Source: UMGS172 sp045546555 (lineage in GTDB: Bacteria; Bacillota; Clostridia; Oscillospirales; Acutalibacteraceae). From it: a stretch of DNA of 23,377 bases. The notes under the pieces are model-generated. The model searched no databases. It saw only the letters and a program-made list of their open reading frames with translations, and was not told the origin of the DNA. The translations under genes were made by a program, and so were the position numbers. The stretch spans positions 1 through 23,377 of the forward strand of contig JAZQCY010000082.1 in assembly GCA_045546555.1 (NCBI GenBank), read 5' to 3'. This document shows positions 7,298 to 14,886 of the stretch, piece after piece; position 1 is the first letter of the stretch; each line of letters opens with the position of its first letter.

Positions 7298-8674
7298 TTA
7301 TTCTGTAATCTCAAAGGCCTTACGGTCGGTTAAAACAAGCGGGTAATCCTTGATGGGAAGGTCATAAGAGTAGGTATTTGTTCCATAAACTCTATTATCA
7401 CAATAAGCCATTTCGGTATCAAAAACCTCTCCGCTTAAAGTATCGATTATAACAGGGTTGGATATCTTATTTAAAACAGTAAGCCTTGCACGGCTTTCGG
7501 TTTTATACTCCTTTGTAAGGTCGGACGGATAATAAAATGCATAAATCGGATATCCGTTTTTTCTGAAAGTCATCTTGACAAAGGATAATAAATCTATCGG
7601 TGACGATGTTAAACCGGCCACAAGTAAATAATCCTCAGATGGTACTATATCACCACTGAAAATTGCCGATATATTGGTTATTGTTTTGTATGACAATTTT
7701 GGAGTATACGTAAGTCCATTGAGTATTCCGTGTGCGGCAGGCTTTTGGATGACCTCTTGTGCTTTTGCATAAGGCTTTTCCCACATATCGACGATTTGGA
7801 AAAATGAGCTCATACAAACACCGTCATAAATATCGAGGAAATAACGGCGCAGCATAAATATAGCCTGCGGTCTTTCATCATCACAGCCCCAGGGCACCAG
7901 CCAATGACCCTTATAGCCCCAAGAAGGATATCCTGCTTCACCTTGTATGAATCTAACGTGTTCAAAGCCCTTGGCTTTAAACAGCTTTTTAAGCTCATGA
8001 GTGATTTCTCCAAATTTAAACTCGGGAACCTTGGCATAAATGTGATAAGAAAAATAATCAAGGTATTCCTTATTTACATTATCCAACAAATCATTAATAA
8101 AAGCAAACGCCTTCGGTTCGGCCACAACTCCGATGATTTCCGCTTCGGGATATATATTTTTGATCTCACAGGCTGTTATGTTTATCAGCTTTGCATATTC
8201 GGCACCGTTTGGGTCTTTGGGATACCAAAAATGATTAAGATCACATTCATTCCATATTTCAAACTTTTTGACCTTTTTCTTATAGCGCTCCGTAACAAGT
8301 CGGACAAACCTTTTCCAAGCCTCAAGTGTTTCCTCACCGTAATAAAGCGGCACACAACCGACGGCTGTGGGATTTGGAGCATCGGGCATATAGATCGGGT
8401 TACCGTAGCCCACCTGAAGCCAGGGTTCGATCCCACGCTGACAAAGATTATCAATAACCGAGTCAAGCCACTCAAAAGTATATACACCCTTTTGCTTTTC
8501 ACAACGGTTCCAGCCTGACTGACAGCGAGCGTATTTTACTCCGGTTTCAGAAAGCAGGTCATAGCACTTATCGGGGTTGAACAACTCACGGTCAAGACAG
8601 CAGAAATCAATGCTGACATATGACTTTTCTATTTCTTTAGAAGAAAAAGTTTTTATATGACCTATCTTTTTCAT
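7298..8674 (-). CDS. Clan GH-A glycoside hydrolase, GH39/GH5-like
   Basis: The chosen start is the ATG at 8674 (458 aa, MKKIGHIKTF), because GGGGGA lies 6 bases upstream. A TTG two codons earlier would overlap that site. The protein has no signal peptide and should work in the cytoplasm. It has a TIM barrel with early GVKYARCQSGWNRCEKQKG and GIEPWLQVGYGNP segments, as in GH39-like enzymes. The acid/base is in FEIWNECD (Glu143, after the conserved Trp-Asn) and the nucleophile is in RFIQGEAGYP (Glu246). A C-terminal beta-sandwich of about 120 residues follows, also as in GH39-like proteins. Family practice suggests an exo-acting glycosidase that finishes oligosaccharides, perhaps those released by the GH16 lipoprotein encoded next. 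It is transcribed away from an AraC regulator that probably controls it. The exact family number and substrate cannot be read from the sequence by eye. Confidence 0.82.
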   Translation of the reverse strand: MKKIGHIKTFSSKEIEKSYVSIDFCCLDRELFNPDKCYDLLSETGVKYARCQSGWNRCEKQKGVYTFEWLDSVIDNLCQRGIEPWLQVGYGNPIYMPDAPNPTAVGCVPLYYGEETLEAWKRFVRLVTERYKKKVKKFEIWNECDLNHFWYPKDPNGAEYAKLINITACEIKNIYPEAEIIGVVAEPKAFAFINDLLDNVNKEYLDYFSYHIYAKVPEFKFGEITHELKKLFKAKGFEHVRFIQGEAGYPSWGYKGHWLVPWGCDDERPQAIFMLRRYFLDIYDGVCMSSFFQIVDMWEKPYAKAQEVIQKPAAHGILNGLTYTPKLSYKTITNISAIFSGDIVPSEDYLLVAGLTSSPIDLLSFVKMTFRKNGYPIYAFYYPSDLTKEYKTESRARLTVLNKISNPVIIDTLSGEVFDTEMAYCDNRVYGTNTYSYDLPIKDYPLVLTDRKAFEITE

Positions 8675-8697
8675 GAGCAATCCCCCGTTTCAATTTA

Positions 8698-8703
8698 ATT
8701 ATA
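8698..8703 (-). promoter_or_regulatory. -10 box of the GH-A/GH16 operon
   Basis: On the minus strand a perfect TATAAT lies about 24 bases upstream of the start codon. The hexamer 17 bases before it (TTTTAT) is a poor -35, which fits a promoter that needs an activator such as the divergent AraC protein. Confidence 0.5.
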
Positions 8704-8734
8704 CAATGGGTATTACCGAAATAAAATGTGAAAA

Positions 8735-8770
8735 CGGTCCATTTATTTAAGTAATTCGACCAAATTTATT
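8735..8770. promoter_or_regulatory. Possible AraC-type operator, two loose direct repeats
   Basis: CGGTCCATTTATT (from 8735) and CGACCAAATTTATT (from 8757) start 22 bases apart, close to two helical turns, as is common for AraC-family half-sites. They lie between the divergent promoters, and the second abuts the -35 of the regulator gene. The match is imperfect, so this is tentative. Confidence 0.25.
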
Positions 8771-8797
8771 GACAGAAAAATTTAATTGATATATAAT
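8769..8797 (+). promoter_or_regulatory. Consensus promoter of the AraC regulator at 8824
   Basis: A perfect TTGACA (8769-8774) and a perfect TATAAT (8792-8797) are separated by 17 bases, upstream of the GTG start. Confidence 0.85.
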
Positions 8798-8823
8798 TCA
8801 AATAATAAAGGCGGTGACGGTCG

Positions 8824-9618
8824 GTGTTTACTTTGGAAAAATATTCAAACGGTGTTGAGCTAAAAAACGTTTTCATATTTTACTATTATCAGAAGATCTT
8901 CGAGCGTGAGATCCAAAACCGCCCGATATCCTCTGTTGCCTTGTTTTTGAGCGGAAGCGCAACATACAGCATCTGCGGTAAAGAGATAACCGTAAAGGAA
9001 GGAGATGCAATTTATTTTCCAAAAGGCAGCACCTATTCCTATTCCATCGACAAAGAAAAACCGTACATAATGCAAGTGGAATTTAACCTTATCGAGACAA
9101 CCGAAATCGGTGAAAAAGACATACTTTTTTCGAGTCAACCGATCATACTACACGGTCTTGCCAACCAATTGAAGCCTCTGTTTGACGATTTGGCTGAATA
9201 TAAGTATATCGACCGTTTCAGATGCGTTTTAACGACCTTTCGGTTGATCGATATATGTCAAAATGCCATCAAAGCCGATATTTTGGACAAGGATCTTGAC
9301 AAAATACTTCCCGCTGTGCGCTATATTGAGCAAAACGTCACCAATCACATTTCACTTGAAGAATTGGCAAAATTATCATGCATCAGCCAAACGCACTTGA
9401 GAAGATTATTCAAAAAATGCTTCGGTATGTCGCCCATCAAGTACAAAAATACCATCTTGGCCAATATTGCAAAGGAAATGCTTGTGAACGAAGGTTATAA
9501 CGTCAGCGAGACCGCCGACCAACTGAAATTCCCCGATATTTACACCTTCAGCCAATTTTTCAAAAAAGAGGTTGGAGTATCACCGAGAAGCTTAATAAAA
9601 GAAAAAAACGGAAGGTAG
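8824..9618 (+). CDS. AraC-family transcriptional regulator
   Basis: This 264-aa regulator has a cupin-like sugar-sensing N-terminal half (SVALFLSGSATYSICGKE, then EGDAIYFPKGSTYSY near residue 65). A C-terminal double helix-turn-helix occupies roughly residues 165-260 (ISLEELAKLSCISQTHLRRL, then SETADQLKFPDIYTFSQFFK and VGVSPRSL). This is the usual AraC arrangement in Firmicutes carbohydrate loci. The start is GTG at 8824, with AAAGGCGGTG just upstream. It is divergent from the GH-A/GH16 operon and probably activates it when a released sugar binds the cupin domain. Its own promoter is near perfect, so it should be made constitutively or be self-limited. Downstream genes follow with almost no gap, so it is transcribed together with an rRNA methyltransferase and a tRNA deacylase. 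Confidence 0.9.
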   Translation: MFTLEKYSNGVELKNVFIFYYYQKIFEREIQNRPISSVALFLSGSATYSICGKEITVKEGDAIYFPKGSTYSYSIDKEKPYIMQVEFNLIETTEIGEKDILFSSQPIILHGLANQLKPLFDDLAEYKYIDRFRCVLTTFRLIDICQNAIKADILDKDLDKILPAVRYIEQNVTNHISLEELAKLSCISQTHLRRLFKKCFGMSPIKYKNTILANIAKEMLVNEGYNVSETADQLKFPDIYTFSQFFKKEVGVSPRSLIKEKNGR

Positions 9619-9621
9619 ATC

Positions 9622-10419
9622 ATGTTTTTAAACGAGTCTGATTTTTTGTGTCCCGTGTGCAGATCCAAACTGTTTGCACTCCCCTCTCAACTGAGATGCT
9701 TAAAGGGTCACAGCTTTGATATTGCAAAACAAGGGTATGTAAATCTCCTGCTTGATAACGCACACAACAAACGCCACGGCGATGATAAATTGATGGTAAA
9801 GTCACGCACCGATTTTCTTGAAAAGCGCTATTATGAGCCTTTAAGAGAAGCTGTGTGTGACATTATCGGAAGCGGCCATACTGTGCTTGATTCCGGTTGT
9901 GGCGAGGGCTACTACACCGAGGCTATCGCACGTAACAATTCGGTCTGCGGCATTGACATATCCAAGGATGCCTTAAAAATAGCCGCAAAACGCTGTGAGA
10001 ACGTTTCCTTTGCCGTGGCAAGCATTGGCGATATTCCGCTTCCAAACGGCTCACGGGATGTTATAGTCAGCATTTTCGCACCCGACAGTCCCGAGGAATT
10101 TTCACGTGTTTTGTGTGACGGTGGCCGTCTTATAACCGTTCAACCTATGGAGCGGCATTTGTTCGGTTTGAAAGCGGCAATATATGATGAACCTTACCTT
10201 AATCCTGCCGTTGAATATGACCGTAACGGCTACAAGCTGTTGTCGAAAAGAGAGCTGAAATACAGCATCACGCTTGATTGCAATGAAGATATTATCCCAC
10301 TTTTCAAAATGACGCCGTATTACTATAAAACCGGCAAAACCGACCAGGAAAAGCTGACGAAGCTTGATACACTCACCACCGAGGTTGAGTTTTGTATTTT
10401 GGAATTTCTAAAGCTGTAA
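9622..10419 (+). CDS. rlmA: 23S rRNA (guanine-N1)-methyltransferase, RlmA type
   Basis: This 265-aa protein has the RlmA plan. A small N-terminal zinc site is formed by Cys10, Cys13, Cys26 and His30 (CPVC ... CLKGH). It is followed by FDIAKQGYVNLL, then a KSRTDFLEKRYYEPL segment, and a SAM-binding motif VLDSGCGEGYYTEAIA near residue 88. These enzymes methylate N1 of a guanine in hairpin 35 of 23S rRNA (G745 in E. coli, G748 in Gram-positives such as TlrB), next to the exit tunnel. The target base here is inferred, not seen. The ATG at 9622 begins 3 bases after the AraC stop, and its site (GGAAGG) overlaps the end of that gene, so translation is probably coupled. Length is normal for the family. 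Confidence 0.88.
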   Translation: MFLNESDFLCPVCRSKLFALPSQLRCLKGHSFDIAKQGYVNLLLDNAHNKRHGDDKLMVKSRTDFLEKRYYEPLREAVCDIIGSGHTVLDSGCGEGYYTEAIARNNSVCGIDISKDALKIAAKRCENVSFAVASIGDIPLPNGSRDVIVSIFAPDSPEEFSRVLCDGGRLITVQPMERHLFGLKAAIYDEPYLNPAVEYDRNGYKLLSKRELKYSITLDCNEDIIPLFKMTPYYYKTGKTDQEKLTKLDTLTTEVEFCILEFLKL

Positions 10420-10433
10420 AAGGAGCAGAAAAT

Positions 10434-10970
10434 ATGCTTTTATTAAAAAACGGACGACCCAAAAATGCATCGGGTCGCTTGGGAAAAGAAACTAAATGCT
10501 ATGATTTTTTAGACAGTCTCGGCATTGAGTACTTGCGTGTTGACCATGATGCCGCCGACACTATGGAGATCTGCGAGGAGATAGACAAATCTCTTGGCGC
10601 TGTAATATGCAAAAACCTGTTTTTATGCAACCGTCAGCAAACTGCGTTTTACCTTTTGATGATACCTGCAGATAAAGTATTTAAAACCAAGGATATTTCG
10701 GCACAAATAGGCTCTTCCCGTCTTTCCTTTGCCACCGCCGAGCACATGGAAAAGTATCTCAATATCACACCCGGCTCGGTCAGTGTTCTGGGGTTGATGA
10801 ACGACCTTGACAACGCCGTAACCCTTTTAATAGACAAGGATGTTTTAAAGGATGAATACTTCGGCTGTCACCCCTGCATCAACACATCAAGTCTTAAAAT
10901 CAAAACATCAGACCTTATCCAAAAAATTATCCCTGCACTAAAACACGAATATATTACAGTTGAATTATAG
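10434..10970 (+). CDS. Ala-tRNA(Pro) deacylase, ProXp-ala/PrdX type
   Basis: The ATG at 10434 gives 179 aa and has AAAGGAG 8 bases upstream. An in-frame start at 10392 lies inside the previous gene and lacks such a site. The protein is a free-standing YbaK/ProRS-editing domain. It has the early LDSLGIEYLRVDHDAADTME motif, the lysine segment GAVICKNLFLCNRQQTAFYLL, and SRLSFATAEHMEKYLNITPGSVSVLGLMND. The late VTLLIDKDVLKDEYFGCHPC segment is typical of PrdX/ProXp-ala. Such proteins hydrolyse alanine mischarged on tRNA-Pro in the cytoplasm and so protect translation accuracy. It ends the araC-rlmA-proX transcript and is followed by a palindromic repeat that may end transcription. The family is firm; the exact aminoacyl specificity is inferred. 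Confidence 0.87.
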   Translation: MLLLKNGRPKNASGRLGKETKCYDFLDSLGIEYLRVDHDAADTMEICEEIDKSLGAVICKNLFLCNRQQTAFYLLMIPADKVFKTKDISAQIGSSRLSFATAEHMEKYLNITPGSVSVLGLMNDLDNAVTLLIDKDVLKDEYFGCHPCINTSSLKIKTSDLIQKIIPALKHEYITVEL

Positions 10971-10986
10971 AGAATTATAAAAAAAG

Positions 10987-11069
10987 AAAGATTCTTCGCT
11001 GTCGCACAGAATGACAAAACATAATTTTCGTTTGTCATTCTGAGGCTGTTTGCAGCCGAAGAATCTTTT
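10987..11069. repeat. Palindromic repeat, copy A
   Basis: The left arm (10987-11018) reads AAAGATTCTTCG..CAGAATGACAAA. The right arm (11031-11069) reads TTTGTCATTCTGAGGC..CCGAAGAATCTTTT. The arms pair over about 30 bases, with an extra small GGCTG..CAGCC hairpin inside the right arm. The element sits between convergent genes (the deacylase and the second AraC) and has T-rich outer ends on both strands, so it probably serves as a bidirectional terminator. Confidence 0.85.
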
Positions 11070-11122
11070 ACTTTTGTTGATTAAGTTTTCGTTATTTCAA
11101 CGGTGATATTTCAAACGCAATA

Positions 11123-11902
11123 TTATTTATTCTTTCTGAACTCATTGGGAGTCTTTCCGGTATATTTTTTGAAAAAATCATTAAAGCTTCTAACACTTTG
11201 AAAACCGCTTTCAAAGGCTATCTCGGCTACATCCATATCAGCCTCAATCAAAAGACCTATAGCGTGGTCGGCACGGTAAGCGTTCAAAAACGTCGGAAAT
11301 GACATTTCAAAAATTCTCCTGAAAACCTTGGAAAGATAGTGATAATTATAACCGATTCGGTCAGCCATACTTTTAAGGCTGATGTTTTCTTTAAAATTAT
11401 TAGCAATATACTCAGTCATCGACCTCATAAGCAGGTCGCTTTTTTGTGCTCTGTCAATCAAAGTGACCGATTTCAGATATTCTGAGCAAAGCGCATAAAA
11501 GCAAGCTTTCATAATGTATTTATCTGCTCTGCCGTTTATATTGACAAGGTTTTCACATATCAGCCTTTCAGTAGTTTCGGAGCATTTAAAAACAAAGCTG
11601 TCACCTGTTTTTCCGCTAACGGCCTTCGCAAAAGAATTGACATGATCCTCCGAAAAAACACCTACCCAATAAACTGTTTCACCGATAGGCGTCATTGAAT
11701 GTATCTCGTTTGACAACACTAAAGCAAAATCGTTTTTATTAAGCACAGCCGACCTTCCGTTGACCGAACACTCCACCCTGCCCTCAATACAGTAGACCAC
11801 CTCAAGGTTTTTATGGAAATGCGGTTGCCAAACTGTATTCTTATAGATAACACCGTTATAGTTATAATTCCCACGTGAGTTATGGGGTTGATGAAATACC
11901 AT
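11123..11902 (-). CDS. AraC-family transcriptional regulator, divergent from the glycyl radical operon
   Basis: The start at 11902 (259 aa, MVFHQPHNSRGNY) is chosen because GAGGTG lies 5 bases upstream. The longer frame to 11956 runs through the promoter. The N-terminal half is an AraC-type cupin (WQPHFHKNLEVVYCIEGRVE near residue 28, then NKNDFALVLSNEIHSM), including a His-x-His pair that could touch a ligand or metal. The C-terminal half (about 160-257) is the double helix-turn-helix: ISLKSMADRIGYNYHYLSKV, then VAEIAFESGFQSVRSFNDFF and GKTPNEFR. It is transcribed away from the glycyl radical activase and enzyme, with only 95 bases between, so it is the likely activator of that operon. Its ligand would be a strong clue to the enzyme's substrate but cannot be read here. 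Confidence 0.9.
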   Translation of the reverse strand: MVFHQPHNSRGNYNYNGVIYKNTVWQPHFHKNLEVVYCIEGRVECSVNGRSAVLNKNDFALVLSNEIHSMTPIGETVYWVGVFSEDHVNSFAKAVSGKTGDSFVFKCSETTERLICENLVNINGRADKYIMKACFYALCSEYLKSVTLIDRAQKSDLLMRSMTEYIANNFKENISLKSMADRIGYNYHYLSKVFRRIFEMSFPTFLNAYRADHAIGLLIEADMDVAEIAFESGFQSVRSFNDFFKKYTGKTPNEFRKNK

Positions 11903-11933
11903 ATGACACCTCAAAAGCCAAATTTCCGCTATT

Positions 11934-11963
11934 ATAATACAATAATCTGCAAGCAAATGTCAA
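11934..11963 (-). promoter_or_regulatory. Promoter of the second AraC regulator
   Basis: On the minus strand, a perfect TTGACA (11958-11963) and TATTAT (11934-11939) have an 18-base spacer. On the plus strand I see no good -35 for the divergent activase gene, consistent with a need for activation. Confidence 0.7.
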
Positions 11964-11997
11964 GTGTTCGTATTATCATTGTATCAGAGGTGATTTT

Positions 11998-12849
11998 ATG
12001 GCCGATGCGCTTATTTTTTCTATCGAAGAGTTTTCAACCTTTGACGGCCCAGGTATCAGATCAACTGTTTTCTTAAAGGGATGTCCACTAAGGTGCGAGT
12101 GGTGTCATAATCCAGAAGGTCAAAGCTTTGAAAATGAGATATTAAAGTCACAGTACGGCTGCATTGGCTGCGGTGAGTGCTTAAAATATGCTCAAAATAT
12201 AAATAGCGGTGTAAAATACTCAGAAAAAAGTATATTATCCTGCCCTAACCGTTTGTTAAGACCTGCAGGTAAGCTTTACACGCCGTCGGCGCTTGTAGAT
12301 GAACTTAGGAAAAACATAAATATTCTAAACAAAAGTGGCGGCGGTGTCACCTTTTCGGGCGGTGAGCCGTTGAGCCATCCCGAATTTTTGATCGATACAT
12401 TGAGGCTGCTTGAGAACAAGACCCACAGAGCGATTCAGACATGCGGATTTTGCAGTAATTATGTTTTTAAAGAGGTATTGCAAAACGTTGATTATGTGCT
12501 TTTTGACGTTAAGCTGGTTAATGACGATCGGCACATTAAATACACGGGTGTCAGCAATAAATTGATATTGCAAAATCTCGAAACGTTGGTGCAAAACGGT
12601 AAGGATTTTGTTGTTCGTACACCGCTTATTCCAACCGTTACCGATACCGTGCAAAATCTCACCGAAATTGCGCTCCTGCTTGGCGGTTTGGGTGTTCGTG
12701 AAATTGACCTGCTTCCCTACAACAAGGTCGCAGGAGGCAAATATGCGGCTGTGGGACGTGAATACAAGCCGTCATTTGACGAAACAAAACCACCGCAACC
12801 TCATACAGAAATATTTGAACAGCACAACATCAGGGTGAACATACTTTAG
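11998..12849 (+). CDS. Glycyl radical enzyme activating enzyme (radical SAM), reduced ferredoxin insert
   Basis: This 283-aa protein installs the glycyl radical on the enzyme encoded next, using S-adenosylmethionine and an electron from a reduced iron-sulfur protein. The radical SAM motif is C29-x3-C33-x2-C36 (GCPLRCEWCHNPEG), preceded by STFDGPGIRSTVFLKGC, the family signature. The SAM-binding VTFSGGEPL motif lies near residue 115. Between them, most non-PFL activases carry a ferredoxin-like insert with eight cysteines. Here it is shorter and keeps only C55, C58, C61 (CIGCGEC) and C82 (SCPNRLLRPAG). In a two-cluster ferredoxin these are the four ligands of a single cluster, so one auxiliary [4Fe-4S] cluster is expected. 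The ATG at 11998 has AGAGGTG 6 bases upstream. The gene lies 10 bases before the radical enzyme gene, clearly one operon. Confidence 0.93.
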   Translation: MADALIFSIEEFSTFDGPGIRSTVFLKGCPLRCEWCHNPEGQSFENEILKSQYGCIGCGECLKYAQNINSGVKYSEKSILSCPNRLLRPAGKLYTPSALVDELRKNINILNKSGGGVTFSGGEPLSHPEFLIDTLRLLENKTHRAIQTCGFCSNYVFKEVLQNVDYVLFDVKLVNDDRHIKYTGVSNKLILQNLETLVQNGKDFVVRTPLIPTVTDTVQNLTEIALLLGGLGVREIDLLPYNKVAGGKYAAVGREYKPSFDETKPPQPHTEIFEQHNIRVNIL

Positions 12850-12859
12850 GAGTGATATT

Positions 12860-14881
12860 ATGACCAAGAGAGTAAAGTATTTATTGGATGTTTTAAAAAG
12901 CGGAAGATACAAGGCCGCACGAACCGAAGAAAGGTTTGACATTTCTGAAGCTGTCAGTGGTTACAGCAACGGCGAAAAGGATTCCGTCAGCTTGAAATTT
13001 ATGCTGGAGCATGAGACCTTGAACGCTTTTGACGGTGACCGAATAGGTTTTAACCGCACTCACATTTACCATCCCGATTATTTCTATGACAACGGTAAAA
13101 AGGCTGATGATTGCGGCTTAAATAACATTACTCCCGATTATGCCTTTGCGCTCAACAACGGTTTTGATTTTATCAAAGAAACGGTTATTGAGAAAATGAA
13201 TAGTTGCAAAAAACCGAAAGTACCGTTTTACAACGGTGTTTTGATTGCAATTGACGGTGTTCTTGAATACGCCGACCGTTGCCGTGATGAGGCAAAAAGG
13301 CTTGGAATAAGCGAGCTTTACAATGCGCTTTGCCGTATTCCTCATAAAAAGGCTGAAACCTACTATGAAGCCTGCGTTTTTATGAAGCTTCTGATATATA
13401 CAATGCGTTGCAACCGTAATCATCACGTTACACTGGGCCGATTTGATCAGTATATGAAGCCGTTTTTTGATAATGACGTCAAACGTGGTGTGACACACGA
13501 TGAGCTGCTTGAAATAACCGAGGAATTTTTCATATCTTTGAATTTTGATACCGATATTTATGTAGGTGTCCAGCAAGGTGATAACGGTCAGAGTATGGTC
13601 TTGGGCGGATATGACCTTGAAGGAAACGATATGTTCAATGAGCTTTCGGAAATGTGTATGAAAGCCTCTATGGAGCTGAAAATAATTGACCCTAAGATCA
13701 ATCTGCGTGTCAGCCGAAAGACACCGATAGAGCGCTTGGAATTTGCAACCGAAATGACCAAATTAGGTCTTGGCTTTCCGCAATACTGCAATGATGATAT
13801 TGTTGTTCCGGGGCTGATCGCATTAGGTTATAGCCCCGAGGATGCCGTTCAATATACTGTGGCGGCTTGTTGGGAGTTTATAATCCCCGGGAAAGCCTAC
13901 GATATCGTCAATATTGCGGCATTTAACTTCCCTGCCGCAGTAGAAACCGCTGTCAACAACGAACTTTTAACAAGCGAGAACTATAATGAGTTTTTTGAAA
14001 AGGTAAGATCGGTCATTATCGAAAGATGTGACGGTATTATTGCATATTCCAACTCCCTAAAAATACGCTACTCACCGTATTTTTCATTATTTGTAAGCTC
14101 CTGCCTTGAAAAAGGTCTTGATATTGCCGACGGTGGTGCCGATTATAATAATTTCGGCGTTCACGGTGCAGGAATTTCAACTGCGGCTGACTCGCTTGCG
14201 GCCATTAAAAAGGTGATTTTTGATGAAAAAAGCGTTTCTAAAGAAGAATTACTTGAGGCATTAAAAAACGACTTTGAAGGTTACGGCGAGCTTCGCAACA
14301 GGCTGTTATCCTGCCCTAAAATGGGCAACAATGACGATTACGTTGATAACATTGCCTGCGATTTAATGGAAACCTTTTCATCATATCTTAACGGTAAACC
14401 CAACAGCCGAGGCGGCATTTTCCGAGCAGGCACAGGCAGTGCAATGGAATACATTTTGAGTGCAAGACGTGTTGGCGCCACGGCTGACGGTCGAAAAAAC
14501 GGTCAGCCCTACGGCTCTAGCTTTTCTCCCTCTCCAAATGCACAGCTTAACGGTCCATTGTCGGTCATTCAGTCGTTCACAAAATTTGATTTGAAGAAAA
14601 TCATCAACGGCGGCCCCATGACAATGGAGGTTCACGACACCGTTTTCAGAAACGGTGAAGGCGTAAAAAAGACAGCACAGCTTGTCAAGGCTTTTATAGA
14701 TCTCGGTGGGCATCAGCTTCAGTTAAATTCCATCAACCGAGATGTTTTGCTTGATGCCGAAGCACACCCCGAAAGCCACAAAAATCTGATAGTGCGTGTG
14801 TGGGGTTGGAGCGGATACTTCATTGAACTTGACGAACCATATCGCAAGCACATCATCAGCCGAACCGAACATAAATATTGA
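12860..14881 (+). CDS. Divergent glycyl radical enzyme with C-W-E active site and W-G-W radical loop
   Basis: This 673-aa protein is a PFL-like glycyl radical enzyme, short next to the 780-850 aa of CutC or HypD types. Family landmarks are HVTLGRFDQYMKPFF (near 190), DNGQSMVLGGYDLEGNDMFN (near 241), ATADGRKNGQPYG (near 540), the NAQLNGPLSVIQS region, and AHPESHKNLIVRV just before the radical loop. The thiyl site is A-A-C337-W-E339, a Cys-x-Glu pair as in the dehydratase and lyase branches, unlike the Cys-Cys of pyruvate formate-lyase. The radical glycine is Gly649 in VRVWGWSGYFIELD, 25 residues from the C-terminus as expected. The usual fingerprint R-V-(S/A/C)-G-Y/F has Trp at both flanking positions here. 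The ATG has TAGGAGTG 6-8 bases upstream. No dehydrogenase, shell protein or transporter accompanies it. The reaction is unknown; a lyase or dehydratase is the best inference. Confidence 0.92.
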   Translation: MTKRVKYLLDVLKSGRYKAARTEERFDISEAVSGYSNGEKDSVSLKFMLEHETLNAFDGDRIGFNRTHIYHPDYFYDNGKKADDCGLNNITPDYAFALNNGFDFIKETVIEKMNSCKKPKVPFYNGVLIAIDGVLEYADRCRDEAKRLGISELYNALCRIPHKKAETYYEACVFMKLLIYTMRCNRNHHVTLGRFDQYMKPFFDNDVKRGVTHDELLEITEEFFISLNFDTDIYVGVQQGDNGQSMVLGGYDLEGNDMFNELSEMCMKASMELKIIDPKINLRVSRKTPIERLEFATEMTKLGLGFPQYCNDDIVVPGLIALGYSPEDAVQYTVAACWEFIIPGKAYDIVNIAAFNFPAAVETAVNNELLTSENYNEFFEKVRSVIIERCDGIIAYSNSLKIRYSPYFSLFVSSCLEKGLDIADGGADYNNFGVHGAGISTAADSLAAIKKVIFDEKSVSKEELLEALKNDFEGYGELRNRLLSCPKMGNNDDYVDNIACDLMETFSSYLNGKPNSRGGIFRAGTGSAMEYILSARRVGATADGRKNGQPYGSSFSPSPNAQLNGPLSVIQSFTKFDLKKIINGGPMTMEVHDTVFRNGEGVKKTAQLVKAFIDLGGHQLQLNSINRDVLLDAEAHPESHKNLIVRVWGWSGYFIELDEPYRKHIISRTEHKY

Positions 14882-14886
14882 GTATA

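Noticed and set aside
13118..13576. Minus-strand open frame inside the glycyl radical enzyme gene
   Set aside because: It is a shadow of a strongly conserved coding region and shows no family resemblance.
12860..14881. Pyruvate formate-lyase assignment for the radical enzyme
   Set aside because: The active site is Cys-Trp-Glu, not the Cys-Cys pair of pyruvate formate-lyase.
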